Shown: one piece after another, positions 34,440 through 46,000 of the stretch
Position numbering within the stretch: position 1 is the first letter of the stretch
Layout of the letters: the number at the start of each line of letters is the position of its first letter
Notes under the pieces: generated by a model
What the model was told of the DNA's origin: nothing
The model's input: only the letters and a program-made list of their open reading frames with translations
Database searches by the model: none
Program-made: the position numbers and the translations under genes
Assembly: GCA_964036665.1 (NCBI GenBank)
Contig: OZ038530.1
Coordinates: 19,304,001 to 19,368,000, forward strand
Source: Gordius sp. MW1
Lineage: Eukaryota > Nematomorpha > Gordioida > Gordea > Gordiidae
Direction: 5' to 3'
DNA: 64,000 bases

Positions 34440-35350
34440 GAATTTTTGGACGTCCGCTGGCTCCTGACCAATGAAAAAAATGACCATTGGTCAAAATGTG
34501 AATCGAAATTATATTTTTTGTTTTTTTTTTACTATTATGATTGTTCCTGTTTCTACCATTGCTATTATGACTTTTTGGCCGTCCGCTGGCTGCTGACCAA
34601 TGTTATATAATAAACATAAATAAAAGTTGTTTACTTTTAATTGCTATGCAATTTAACAAGTTTTTGGGTTAGAATCCCGGAGTTTTTTTGACTCTTATGA
34701 TTGTTCTTGTTACTATCATTGATAATAAGACTTTTTGGCCGTCCGTTGGCTACTGACCAATGAAAAAAATGACCATTGGCCAAAATGTGAATCCGAGTTT
34801 ATTTTTTCGTTTTTTTTTGACTATTATGATTGTTCCTGTTACTACCATTGCTATTATGACTTTTTGGCCGTCCGCTGGCTCCTGACCGATGGAAAAAATG
34901 ACCATTGGCCAAAATGTGAATCGAAATTATTTTTTCGTTTTTTTTTGACTATTATGATTGATTGTTCCTGTTCCTACCATTGCTATTATGATTTTTTGGC
35001 CGTCCGCTGGCTGCTGACCAATGGAATAAAATGACCATTGGCCAAAATGTGATTCGAAATTTTTTTTTTCGTTTTTTTTTGACTATTATGAATTTATATC
35101 CACTTTTACCGTGTCCTGGCTGCTGACCAATGGAAAAAAATGACCATTGGCCAAAATGTGACTCGAAAATTTTTTTTTCGTTTTTTTACTCTTATGAATT
35201 TATATCCACTTTTACCGTGTGCTGGCTGCTGACCAATGGAAAAAATGACAATTGGCCAAAGTGAGCATCAAATTTTTTCTTTCCGTTTTTTTTGGCTATC
35301 ATTGACTTATAGAGTATCTGTTGGTACTGACCAATGGAGAAAAAATGACC
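34440..35350 (+). repeat. minisatellite of about 105-140 bp with a conserved CCAAT/ATTGG hairpin
   Basis: Seven or so units, at about 34450, 34745, 34880, 35010, 35115, 35225 and 35315. Each carries tccgctggctgctgaccaat, an A run and atgaccattggccaaaatgt, then a T-rich stretch. The shared core is the same as in the 15.8-kb element although the unit length differs. Confidence 0.85.
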
Positions 35351-35837
35351 ATTGGCCAAATTTTTGATTTTTTTAATTAAAAATTGTTCAAATTCAACAA
35401 AAAATTTCTCCCAACAATTCTGCAAATTCTTAACATTGTGATGTTTTATAATATAATGTTTGTTAGACCCATAATCACTAAAGGCCGTAAAAACTAATGT
35501 AATACGCAACTAGATGCAAACACTAAATCTAACCCTTGCCTATATTACATTTTACCTATATTACATTTTGCCTATAAATGGAAAATTTGTATAAATAATT
35601 AATTAATCATTAGGCATTTAATACCCCCCTATATTTTTATAGCTATAGAATTTATAACAATTAGTTAACTCCATGATTTACTACGCTACAGACTGTGTGG
35701 TAAATTAGTGATTCTGCTGCCAAAAAAAGAGACAACCCTCCTAACCTAAAATGTTTAACCTAATTTCATATAAAAATAAAATAAAGATGCCCTATCTTAC
35801 CCTCTTATCCTTCCTCCGCTGAGTTGGTATTATTAGG

Positions 35838-36057
35838 GGGCGGGAGTGGAGGAGATCATCCCTCAACCCCTTTTTATTATTATTGATTATTATATGCGTT
35901 TAGTTTTAACGGAGGGAAGGGGGGGGGGTAGTGTGAGCGTTTAGTTTTGGGCGGGAGTGGAGGAGATCATCCCTCAACCCCTTTTTATTATTGATTATTA
36001 TATGCGTTTAGTTTTAACGGAGGGAAGGGGGGGGGGGTAGTGTGAGCGTTTAGTTTT
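35838..36057 (+). repeat. 111-bp tandem duplication
   Basis: Units begin gggcgggagtggaggagatc at 35838 and 35949 and run through a G tract to tagtgtgagcgtttagtttt. They are almost identical apart from a three-base difference in the ttattatta stretch and one base in the G run, so the duplication is recent. Confidence 0.93.
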
Positions 36058-37355
36058 AACGGAATAAGTATTTAAAATAAAATACTAATTTATTAAAACC
36101 ACTTTTTCACCAATACCCACATATGCTATAGTATGAACGTTGAAGCTCAATAAATAATAATAACTTTCTGATGGAATCGTTCTTTCTAAATCTCGCACAA
36201 TAACTCGAGGCCGGTTAATTGAAAGATAGAAATTAATATAATAGGGTCTAGAAATAGTATGGTAGTTCTATGCATTCGTCAAATCATTAATAGGACTAGG
36301 ATTTAACTTGATTAAAAGAAGGAAAACTTTTATATAATCTAGTCGTTAAATGCTTTAAACTGCTGATACTGGTTTTTTTCTAATCCTTGAATTTAAATGT
36401 GCGCGTTGGAAAAGTATTAAATTCGCCACTTTTTTATACTCTATATAAATCTTAAATCAAATTGTTATAAATTAAAGAGAATATTATTAATTACAAAGAA
36501 ACCCGAAGGCGTTAGCGCTTCACCTTATGTGTGGTTATGTTCCGACCCCAAAAAGCTTAAATTCAACATACCTATACTGGAGCAACCAAAAATTTGTGTG
36601 TTTTATATTGACTTTTTTTATTATTTTAAACTTGCTATGTAGAATTGCGTTTTGTGACCATATAAATGTAACATTTTTATGTTATATTATTTTTTAGATA
36701 CATTAGAAAATCAAATGTGGAAGGCAGCCACGAAAAATTTAATACAATAATAACTATTATTTAATTTATATACGTACGATAAAAATTGTTATTGCAAATT
36801 GAAATTTTAATTAAAAATTTAACGTTTTCCGGTTATGAAATAAATTATGCCCAGAATGTTTTAGTATGTGAAAGTCTATATATCTAATCTTAGAAATCAA
36901 CAAGTTGTGCAAGATTAAAATTAATTTTAGAATGATGTTTAACCTAATTTCATTTATTAAAATATAATAAAGATGATATTTATATACTTTATCCAGCCGA
37001 CATTTATACACTTAACTCATTTATATTTTCCCGCTTCGTCAAATTGTAAATCATAATAAAATTTTACGTTTTTTTTGGCTAACATTGATAATTACCCTAT
37101 GCCCGTCAGTCCAATTCTTTTGCATTTAATACCCCCCTATAGGCATTCTCGCCCCTTCTCACCTTTCTCGCCCATAAATTGCATAGCATATAAGCTACAT
37201 TTATACGTAGAATAGATGAGTCGTCCCCTCTTCCCTTCCCCCCCCCCCTTCCCTTCCCCCCTTCCCTTCCCCCCTTCCCCTTCCCACGAGGGCCGAAGGC
37301 CCGAGTTTTAATTCTTTACCCTTTTATACTAAAATAATGTTAGTATATCTAATTT

Positions 37356-37540
37356 CATGGGCGTAGCCAGCTTTGGAATTAGAGGGGGGGGGAATAATGA
37401 TTAAAGGATGTTTAGGGAGGGGCAAAATGAACATTTTTTGAAATTTTAGCCATAATTTTAATGAATTTCAACAATTTTTTGGATTTAGAGGGGGGCAGCC
37501 GCCCCTCCCTGCCCCCCCCCCCTCCTTCGCTACGCCCATG
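37356..37540. mobile_element. MITE, CATGGGCGTAGCC family, perfect TSD
   Basis: Left end catgggcgtagccagcttt, right end cgctacgcccatg; type A interior (gtttagggaggggcaaaat, ggcagccgcccctccctgcc). Exact 8-bp duplication tctaattt at 37348-37355 and 37541-37548. Inserted 46 bp beyond the Helentron-like element. Confidence 0.93.
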
Positions 37541-38144
37541 TCTAATTTATGTTACATAATATATCCAAACATCTTCAGTATTAGATGATTGTACTATGAT
37601 ATGCTATGGCACGTAATTGTATGAATTATTTTAAAGGCCATCTTCATAAATTCTATTAAATTTAATTTATTCCATATTTGAATATTTTTGGTATTCATAA
37701 AACACTGATGTTAGTTGCGTCATTAATCACACGGTGCCATTGAATATTATATATTGCAATTTGATGTATAAATTAAATGCAACTACCCTGACCATTTATA
37801 AATAATGTTTAAGAGTTGTGTTGCGATACTTATACTTACGTCTTGAATATAAGTGTAGATGTCAAAAATCCAATATTTGTGGTCGCTTGTTTCTTACAAA
37901 CAACATATTAAAATAATGCTTTTTTAGCCAAAAAAAGTTTGCGAATTTATCAAAGCTTCAAGATATGATAGTTAAATATTATTGTTATATATTAAAGGGT
38001 CGATGGGTAAACCTTTGTCAATTATTAATCGCAAAAGTAAACAATTACATATATCGTTATCACAAAACTTATATTTACAAATAAGCGACTATAAAATTAG
38101 TTATAGAGATCGTTTGGACGATGATTGATATTAACGGAACGTCA
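37541..38144. other. intergenic, no gene seen
   Basis: AT-rich. It presumably includes the 3' UTR of the minus-strand gene that ends at 38145. No repeat or frame. Confidence 0.35.
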
Positions 38145-38458
38145 TTATGTAAAATGACTTATACGCTTTTGGGTTCCATCAGGGGAATCCACGTAAACTA
38201 TTACATGCGGTGAGGTTATCGATGAACTTGCCCTTTTCACTGGTTCGTAATTTTTAGGCCAGAGATCTGAACTTGGGCTACTTAGATTTCCTGACAGCAT
38301 ATGCTGCAAAGTTTCTTCTGGCGTTGAGGCAGTATTTTTGTCCTTGTAAAATACTGGACGCGAATCTCTGAAAGTTTGTGGGTGGAATGGAAGTCCACCA
38401 CTTACTATTATAAAGTATAAAATGTATAGCAGCGAAAACGTTAAGGAACTAGTTGTTG
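38145..38458 (-). CDS. terminal exon of a putative secreted protein or prohormone-like gene
   Basis: Reading leftward from 38458, the exon follows aaatttttag (a good acceptor) and opens with two nucleotides, then 103 codons and a TAA at 38145. There is no ATG before the hydrophobic stretch, so the start lies in an upstream exon (above 38458) that I could not place. The N-terminal part, SSLTFSLLYILYFIIVSG, looks like a signal peptide or membrane anchor. The rest is polar with many Ser, Pro and Thr (FRDSRPVFYKDKNT, LSGNLSSPSSDLWPKNYEPV), two dibasic KR sites (PVKRASSS, TQKRISHF), and an N-glycosylation motif (NLS). It ends ISHFT-stop. No family recognised. Codon-level order and lack of stops over 100 codons in this AT-rich region argue for real coding. 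Confidence 0.5.
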
Positions 38459-39896
38459 CTAAAAATTTATTATGAGAATTGCTTTTTTAGAGATTTTTTT
38501 AAAGCTTTATAATATATGTGACTTCGTTCGTACAAATAAACTTTTTTTAGTCACAATTATTTAATTTTCTAAAGGAAAACTAAAATGGGGAAAAAATAAT
38601 ATATCTTTTGAAGACTTGCATCACTTTAATGTTTATTTGAATCCAAAAAAATGTGCGATACCACATTTTTTAAATGTTAGTATATAAGAGATAAAATAGT
38701 ATGTAATACTAGGTATGTCGAAATCTATTTTTAATAGACGCGCTTGAATATGTCTAAAGTCCTATGTTAACACAATTTGATATTAAAATTTTCAATACAA
38801 ATATAAAATAACTTTTACTAAACAACACAGACTTTTTTTCTTTTTTAAAACTTTTATTATAGAAAATAACTACTGTTTAATTTAAAATAGAAGGTAAAGT
38901 TTTTTATTCAATTATATTTAGTTTCATAAAATGGTGCTACTCCTAGGCACACATTTAACATATTAAAAACACCCAAGGAGTAATATTTAAAAAAAAAAAT
39001 TTTTAATGAGTTGAGTAAATAATCTATAGTAAAGAATGGTAAGTTAACTCCTTAAAAATTTATGAAACTTTTATAAAAATCAACAAATCCGACGAAATAG
39101 CTGGACCCTAATCTGTGTTATATGCGACACAAGGTACTTTTATTTGTCATAAGAAGTTTGCAATAACCTGTCAAGTCAATTCTAATTTTCTTGCAATTAT
39201 AGGGAGAAATATTTGATGGATTTTCGTTAAAAGCGGCTTGCATATATATAGTATATTTCATATCAAATAAATTTAAGTGATTTCTCGATTTTAGGGTCAT
39301 TTTCTAAAGATCACCCGGGATTTACATGGATCGATAATATGCAACTAATAATATTCATAACAGTTTCATGATGGGGCGTATCATTAATTTGCGCGGAGCA
39401 GATTGATTGATTTTTCCGTAGAAGTCGAAACTTATGCTTATGAATCAATGTATTGTAGATGGGTATGACAAGGGGCGATTATAGGCTTACATATTTCGCT
39501 CAGATTTATACAATCCAACCCTGGTTTACCCCAAAATCTAAACTGAGTTGGTAAGAAAGAGGGGGACTTTGAATTAATTTTATTGGCATTGTGACACTTG
39601 TGATTAATAAAGAATATAGATGGCCTATGTTTTGGGCATTACATTTATGTATAGTCTGAAACGGACTCATGGGAATTAGTTTTTATGCTTATAAAAGCAT
39701 TGCACTACGAATAATTAAACTCTATAAGGCAAAGATGTATTAGATGATAAAGAACAATATAGTATACTCTTATATTTCTTATATACTTGCTTAAAACTTA
39801 CGATTTAAAATTTGTAGGCAAATTTTAAAATGTTTGTCAGGGATAGTTGTTTTTAAAATATAGCCAAAAAATTTACGTTATATCAAATTGGAAAAA
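38459..39896. other. intergenic or intronic, no gene supported
   Basis: Should contain the missing 5' exon(s) of the 38145-38458 gene. A 60-codon minus frame at 39118-39300 (MTLKSRNHLNLFDMKYTIYM...) has no signal peptide and no clear donor, so I do not link it. Otherwise AT-rich. Confidence 0.3.
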
Positions 39897-40709
39897 TTAA
39901 ATTAAAGTTATATAACTTGAACTATCTTCAGCCCCGGTTGTTGTACTGTCCTCTTCTTCCCAAACAGACGGAGGAGTCTCTGTTTTAGCCTGACTTAATA
40001 TTTTTTCTTTCAGAGCAATGACTTTACCCCAACCTCTCTTGGATGTTGGAAATTTACCATCGACCCTAATGTGCGCCAAACTAGCTTTCCTGTTCAAATT
40101 TGCATTTGTGGAGACATTTAGAGGCGAGGTGGCGTTACCCACTAATTGATTGAGTGTGTGGCCCTTTTCGAGGCTTGGGATGTGACTTTCTCGATATTTT
40201 CCTACTCTTATTATAGGCGCTTGTACGGTTCTTTTGTTACCAATCACACTTTGTTTTCTCAACCCAAAGCCCGTGTGGAAGGACTGCGTGCCACCGTTGG
40301 CCATTAAAGCGTTAATAGCCGCAGTGTTATCACGCCAATCATTTTTGGTTTTTTGCGAGGAATCGCGACCTCTAGTCCAAAATTGTGTGCCCCCTAATGT
40401 TGTGATTCGAGGTCCACGGGAACCCCCAAACAACGAGCTCCCTAACAATTTATCCCAGCACACTTTGTAGATATAAACCAGGGCAGCGGATATAAGTATG
40501 GCTAACATGATTACAACGACACCGACAATAACTTTAACAATTGTATCCTCTTGTAATGGTTTATCCAGGCCATGCCTGTAGATGGGCTCAGATGTTCGGA
40601 ATGTCATTTTTGGAAGAAATCTTTTTGGGGTGGTTGGAGTTGGGGGTGAGGTATAGGCCAAAGAATTGTAAAAGAATACGTCGGGTGATTTATAATCCGC
40701 CATGTTCAT
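39897..40709 (-). CDS. single-pass membrane protein with a C-terminal PDZ-ligand-like motif
   Basis: An uninterrupted 270-codon frame, by far the longest unspliced frame here apart from LINE sequence. ATG at 40709 is followed two codons later by a second (MNMADYKS) in a better context (aacatgg). Residues about 56-81 (TIVKVIVGVVVIMLAILIS and onward) form one strong transmembrane helix, flanked by a Pro/Thr-rich N-terminus (SPPTPTTPKRFLPK) and a basic, Gly/Ser/Asn-rich C-terminal domain with many Arg/Lys. No signal peptide, so the N-terminus could be on either side; the positive-inside rule (YKVCWDK and later basic residues) favours a cytoplasmic C-terminus. The tail is acidic (WEEEDSTTTGAEDSSS) and ends YITLI, fitting a class I PDZ ligand (T-x-I). 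No known family recognised. Confidence 0.65.
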   Translation of the reverse strand: MNMADYKSPDVFFYNSLAYTSPPTPTTPKRFLPKMTFRTSEPIYRHGLDKPLQEDTIVKVIVGVVVIMLAILISAALVYIYKVCWDKLLGSSLFGGSRGPRITTLGGTQFWTRGRDSSQKTKNDWRDNTAAINALMANGGTQSFHTGFGLRKQSVIGNKRTVQAPIIRVGKYRESHIPSLEKGHTLNQLVGNATSPLNVSTNANLNRKASLAHIRVDGKFPTSKRGWGKVIALKEKILSQAKTETPPSVWEEEDSTTTGAEDSSSYITLI

Positions 40710-41577
40710 TCTTTGAATAAGTAGCTTTAATAAAAGACTAGGCTAGTCATGAATAAGTAAGATAATTCTATTTCCCACCTGTTAAATACAATAATTAAAA
40801 TAAAAGTGCGTATAAACAATGAATATATAATTTTGGACCATATTTAGTAATAGTAAGAGCTTTTAATTAAAAATATGCATAAATAGGTAAATACATCATA
40901 TATTTAAATTAATGCAATTTAATTAAACTATACCGCATTCTTTTATTATGTATGATATATGGCTTGATATTTTGTGCATACTTCATAGCCTAATTAAAAC
41001 GTATGCAAATGCAAATCAAGGCTCGGTTGGGCTTATTGTTGTTTATTTAGCAACCAAGGTATAAGAAGTACTTTAAATGTAGCATCCTGTTATTTAATCA
41101 ATTATTTCTGAACCTGTTAATTACCTTCGATTTATAACTTTTTCCGGCAGAGATCGGACAGCGCTTGTTGAAATCAAGACCTTTAAACATTTACGAATAG
41201 GCTTATGATTCTTTTATTCACAAGATATTCCCTCGTTAAACAATTGCCATTAATTTATTTTTACATTTTAAAATTATCGCCCAAATCCATCTCATATGAA
41301 CGATCTAAAACAATTCGGCTCCCTAATACGACAGTACATCTAAAACATGCAATAATTTTGTCGTAGTCGCTGCTTTACTGCATTGTAGATCTATAAAATA
41401 CTCATTCAAATTTTGTTTAGAATATAAAGTATTAATTGTTATTGAGCCTATCTCCTCTCTTTTTTTAAATATATTAATTAAAAATCTAATGTCATAATCA
41501 TAATTTAACTTAACCTGGAATTTGTAAATTTATGTTTCTTCCTTAATTAGATTGTTACTACTGATTAATCGCCTGTA
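40710..41577. other. upstream region of the membrane-protein gene
   Basis: AT-rich. Presumably holds the promoter and 5' UTR of the minus-strand gene ending at 40709. No frame, repeat or clear promoter motif. Confidence 0.35.
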
Positions 41578-41712
41578 CATGGGCGTAGCCAAGATAATCC
41601 AAAAATTGGTTAAAATTTATTAAAATTATGGCTAAATTTTAAAAAATGATCATTTTGCCCCTCCCTAAATCATTATTGCCCCCCTCTGATTCCAATGCTG
41701 GCTAAGCTAATG
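41578..41712. mobile_element. MITE, CATGGGCGTAGCC family, internally shortened, perfect TSD
   Basis: Left end catgggcgtagccaagataa, right end gctggctaagctaatg. The G-rich block next to the left TIR is deleted. Exact 8-bp duplication cgcctgta at 41570-41577 and 41713-41720. Confidence 0.9.
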
Positions 41713-42854
41713 CGCCTGTATAATATTAAACAGTTTAAACACTTTTTAACAGATGTAATTGCTGCCAAAAGATTTTGCAGTTTTAAATTTTAAGACTTTT
41801 TTTGAAATCTATAATCCGTAATCCAAGTTATGAATAAATTACGAAATTAAAGTTATTTTTCATCATGTTTTCTAAACATACAGGAACATTTGTTAACTAT
41901 AATATACAAATGTCTCGAAAATAGTATCCTGATTACCATTATTTATAATTTTATGATAAACTCTCAATAGTAAATCTCTTGCCCTATTTTCAGCTCGTTA
42001 AGAAAGATCCTCAATTTATAATTAAAAACAAATTAGGTTTCTCTTATATATAGATTAGTGAGATTAAGAATAAAATGTAATTAATAGCAGGCTCTTAATC
42101 TTAATGCCATATATATAATGCATAATATGCGACGTTTTACCAAATGCGCCATAATAGGTTAAAGGGTTTAAAAAATGTTAGCCTCGAAGATTTGTAAATA
42201 ATTTTATGCTTTAGTTTAGATTAAATCCTGATTGAAAGGGCGTTTTGGTTCTGCCTTGTTAATGTGATAGTGTAAGAATTATTTAATAATATTTTAAAAA
42301 CTTTTTGAAGTTCTATATTTAAATTTAAACTCTTTTTAAGATTTTATATATCAATGCAACTTAATATTGAAAAAATTATAATATGTTTCGCAAATTTAAA
42401 TTGAAATGTTTATATCAAAGGTCTTCGAAATTAATTAATCCTAGTTCCATTAAACGTATACTAAAGAAACCTTTCATTATTAATACATTGTCACACTGTA
42501 CAATTGTTGCGGCATTTTGATTAAAATATTTTTTAGATTGAAGCCAGAATTTAAATTATAGTAATAAAGAAATCAATTTATTTTTACATTAACACCTAAT
42601 CTAAAAATTTTTAATTAAAAATAGGGTTTACTTTTAGATAATTATTTATTCATTTTTAAGTAGTATTAAAACAATGAATATTTTTTGTGTTTAATATATG
42701 TAAAATTTTTATAAAAATTGAATGCGCACCTTTTTCCCCTCAATTATTTGAATACTTTGGCATAAGCTAAAATATAACCAATATTTACATTACACTTTAA
42801 CACTCTTTTCAACATAGATATTAAACAGTCAGAATCATGATATAAAATCCTTAC
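41713..42854. other. intergenic, no gene seen
   Basis: Very AT-rich, no supported frame, repeat or RNA. Confidence 0.4.
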
Positions 42855-43019
42855 CATGGGAGGGGGTGGCGGCTGCCCCCCCCCCCCCAAATTCTGGAAA
42901 AAAAAATTTTTCAATGCAAAAACTTTGAAAAATTAAAAAAAGTTATGTTTTGCCCCCCTCTAATTGAACTTTTAAACGTTTTGCCCCCCCCCCTAATCCA
43001 AAACCTGGCTACGTCCATG
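42855..43019. mobile_element. MITE, CATGGGCGTAGCC family, type B
   Basis: Left end catgggagggggtggcggct, right end aaaacctggctacgtccatg. Flanks atccttac (42847-42854) and atccttgc (43020-43027) are an 8-bp duplication with one mismatch. Confidence 0.85.
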
Positions 43020-46000
43020 ATCCTTGCTAAAATTAAATAAGATATTAAGACGAATTTAAACGTTTGCTTATGAACCATTAATTATATTGTGATGAAGCAT
43101 GCCTTACATTTTTAAAATCTTTCAACAAATATTTATAGTATCTAAAAAACCAAGATTTCTAACAATTATTAATGCTATTACTGACCCAAAATCTCTTATA
43201 TTATCTGTTTAAACATAAATTGCATAGCAATTAATACTATAAAATGCAGACTGAAGCATTTTTTTAAGTAAGATATCGTAATTTTTATTAGCATATTATT
43301 TAAACGATAATGATCAACAGCTTAAAAATGGAAATGGCTAAATAATATTTACTATAAAATTATACTATCCATCTCATTTTTTAAGTTCTTTAAATTTTTT
43401 TAATACATAAACTATTTTATAGGTAAAGAGAATTACATATTTTGTGAAGGTGAGATAAATAAATTAAAAAGTTAAGAATCGTAAATATTAGGAAAACATT
43501 CGGTTATGGCTAATAAATTATATTTACAATTAGTTTTAACACTTACATTAGATAAGGTGACGTTTTTATTTAAATATTTACGATTAATTGTACTCTTAAA
43601 ACAAAAAAAAATCATCTTTTATAAATTTAACTTTTTAATTGTTATTATACTTTTAAATTTGTTTAAAGACTAATCATATATACATTTTTAACCCCATAAT
43701 TTTTAGGACTCTATACTTTTTATACCATAAACAATTATATACGTTTACTCATGATCATTAAGTTAAAAGCATAGACTTTTAATATAATAATTAATGAGCA
43801 ATATATAAATTATATAACATAAAATTAAAACCGCAGGTGATAAAAAAAATTTTTTACCTTCTTGACTCTATTATAATTTTGAAATACATTAAAATAATTA
43901 CAATCCTTTTAAGGACATTCTATAAATAATTATTTTTTAGTAATTATCGTACAAAAGATATTTAACTTTAGTTAAAACTGTTAAAAAGCCATTATTGATT
44001 TAAAAAATTTCCTTGTATTTAGAGTTAGCTAACACTTATTAATATGTAGTACAAAACAATTTTATCTAATAAATTATTTATATGTAAAAAGAGTAGAATT
44101 TTGCCAAAAAACTTATCAAGAGCAGAAATAACGCATTAACGAAATTAAAAAATATTAAAATAGTAGCTAGTACGATTTTAATTTTAATGAAAATTTTTTA
44201 AAAATTTAATCGAGTTAATGTTTTGGAAGATATTTAAACCATGCTAGTGTTAGTATAAAATCTCAAAAGCTAAGAGACAACTTATTTTTCAATATTATTT
44301 CAATTTTCTAAATCGTTATCTTTGATAATATATATTTATAATTCTGTATTCCTTTTGTTAAGTGGAATCTTGCATCGACCGTGGTTTTTAAAAGTTAGAA
44401 TGTTAATTTCAAATTTAAAAAGCAAATTAGGTAAATAATCAAATAATAATTAAGTGTACCTTGATTAAAATTAGTTATTAAATTTACAGTGCCATAATTT
44501 TCAGTTTTAGTAAAATTTGTGGTTTTTATTTTATTGCTTAATTAAAAAAAAAACGAACATTTAAAGTGTTTAGGGATGCTTAACCTTGTATAAAAATATT
44601 AAACTTCGATATTGCTTTACAAAATAAAATGAGCATGGCTCTTATAGCTAATTAGAATCAAGAATTAATTTTAAAATGCAAAACGAAGCAAACTTATTCT
44701 TAACTATTCAACACCCTGATAATATCAACTTTTACGAATAAGCATAAGTGTTGTGATAAAATTAATTGATAAAATTAATTGATAAAATGTAAGTTCACAT
44801 ACATGTAAATGGAATAAAGTTGGAATCTTTTTGGTAATGATTTTCAAAATAAGGGCTTTACACAATTGATTTAAATTTATTATTTAGAGGTGCAACACAC
44901 AATACTCATTGGCTAAATCTTAATAAAAATGTTTTATAGGAATCATCCGAAACTCAGTTAAAATAAATATATACATACATGTATCGATTCGGAACATATA
45001 TAATTAATATAATAGGTTGAAGCGATCCAATATGTAGGCTCCCCTCCCCCTTGTTACCACGTTTTTGAAGTTATAAAGAGAGTATTTAATCCTTTTAAGC
45101 ATTGTAATATGAATCTATTGCCCTTTTCACCAACACGATCCCTATTTTTGTTATTATTAATTTTTTATTTGACGCGCATATACATAAAATTAGTACACTA
45201 CACTATACAGACAGGCACTCATTTTTTGATTTATATAGTTATTAAAAACACCTACCTCTTTCATTCATCGAGGATAGATTGTCGCTCAATGATGAATGAA
45301 AAAAAAATCATTAATCTTTAGAAGCTTAAACTTTAACTGATAATAACAGTTTTAAAGCTAGTATAAAGAGGCCAGTTAAAAAAACCTATTGAAGTTTAAA
45401 AGTTATTGATTACTAAAAATGATTACAAATTAATGATAAGAATCTTATAATTTAACTCGTTATTATGTTTTGGATCAATAATTTTTTTAATGAATCTTTC
45501 TTTTTTGTCCGCGACTGTAAAGCAAAACAGATTATTTTAAATATTACCTTAAAAAGTATATGTTTTTAGTTTATAAGGCGCATATAATTTAATTACAATC
45601 TTTTACAACGCCAAATATTACAAATAAATTAATATTAATAAACAAAAACTTGAATAGGAAAAATCACATATTTTAATAAATAGAAAATTGATTCATACAT
45701 TTCCATAAAAACGATCTTTTAATAATAGTCAATGCAAGTTAATTATATTTATATTTTTTTTTAAACTTTGAACTGTTTGATAATAGCTCATAAATAATTT
45801 CATAAATATCTCGACTCCATTTTGGAATGTTTCATAAGACATGATGAACCTAATTTTCAGGTTAAATAAAAACATTAAATATACTCTAAATTAATGATTT
45901 AGCATTGTTATTGTTATACAAAGTAACCCCAACCAGTAATAAAACGATATAACAAAAATTGCATAAGTTTTATATAGAAAGTTGATTAATAAAATGACGA

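Larger units (their letters stand above)
33992..37309. mobile_element. Helentron/DINE-like element, second and larger copy
   Basis: Left terminus attaattgctatgcaattt then atgggctcg (33992-34018), followed by GTCC/GTCT repeats. Inverted copy gcccataaattgcatagca at 37170-37188, then a C/T microsatellite (37205-37285) and the terminal hairpin cgagggccgaaggcccgag, as in the 15814 element. Inside: 65-bp duplicates (34110, 34175), three ttatataataaacata units (34256-34620) and about seven 105-140-bp units with the ctgaccaat...accattgg pair (34450-35350). A 20-bp direct repeat (35614-35633, 37122-37141) brackets about 1.5 kb absent from the smaller element. No Rep/helicase coding. Confidence 0.7.

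Noticed and set aside
34735..35034. A 99-codon frame with repeated AVRWLLT...KNDHWPKCES units
   Set aside because: Periodic translation of the Helentron minisatellite; the repetition follows the DNA repeat, not a protein domain.
38459..38480. Trans-spliced leader supplying the start codon of the 38145-38458 exon
   Set aside because: A leader ending in AUG joined at the visible acceptor would read in the wrong frame and stop after a few codons.
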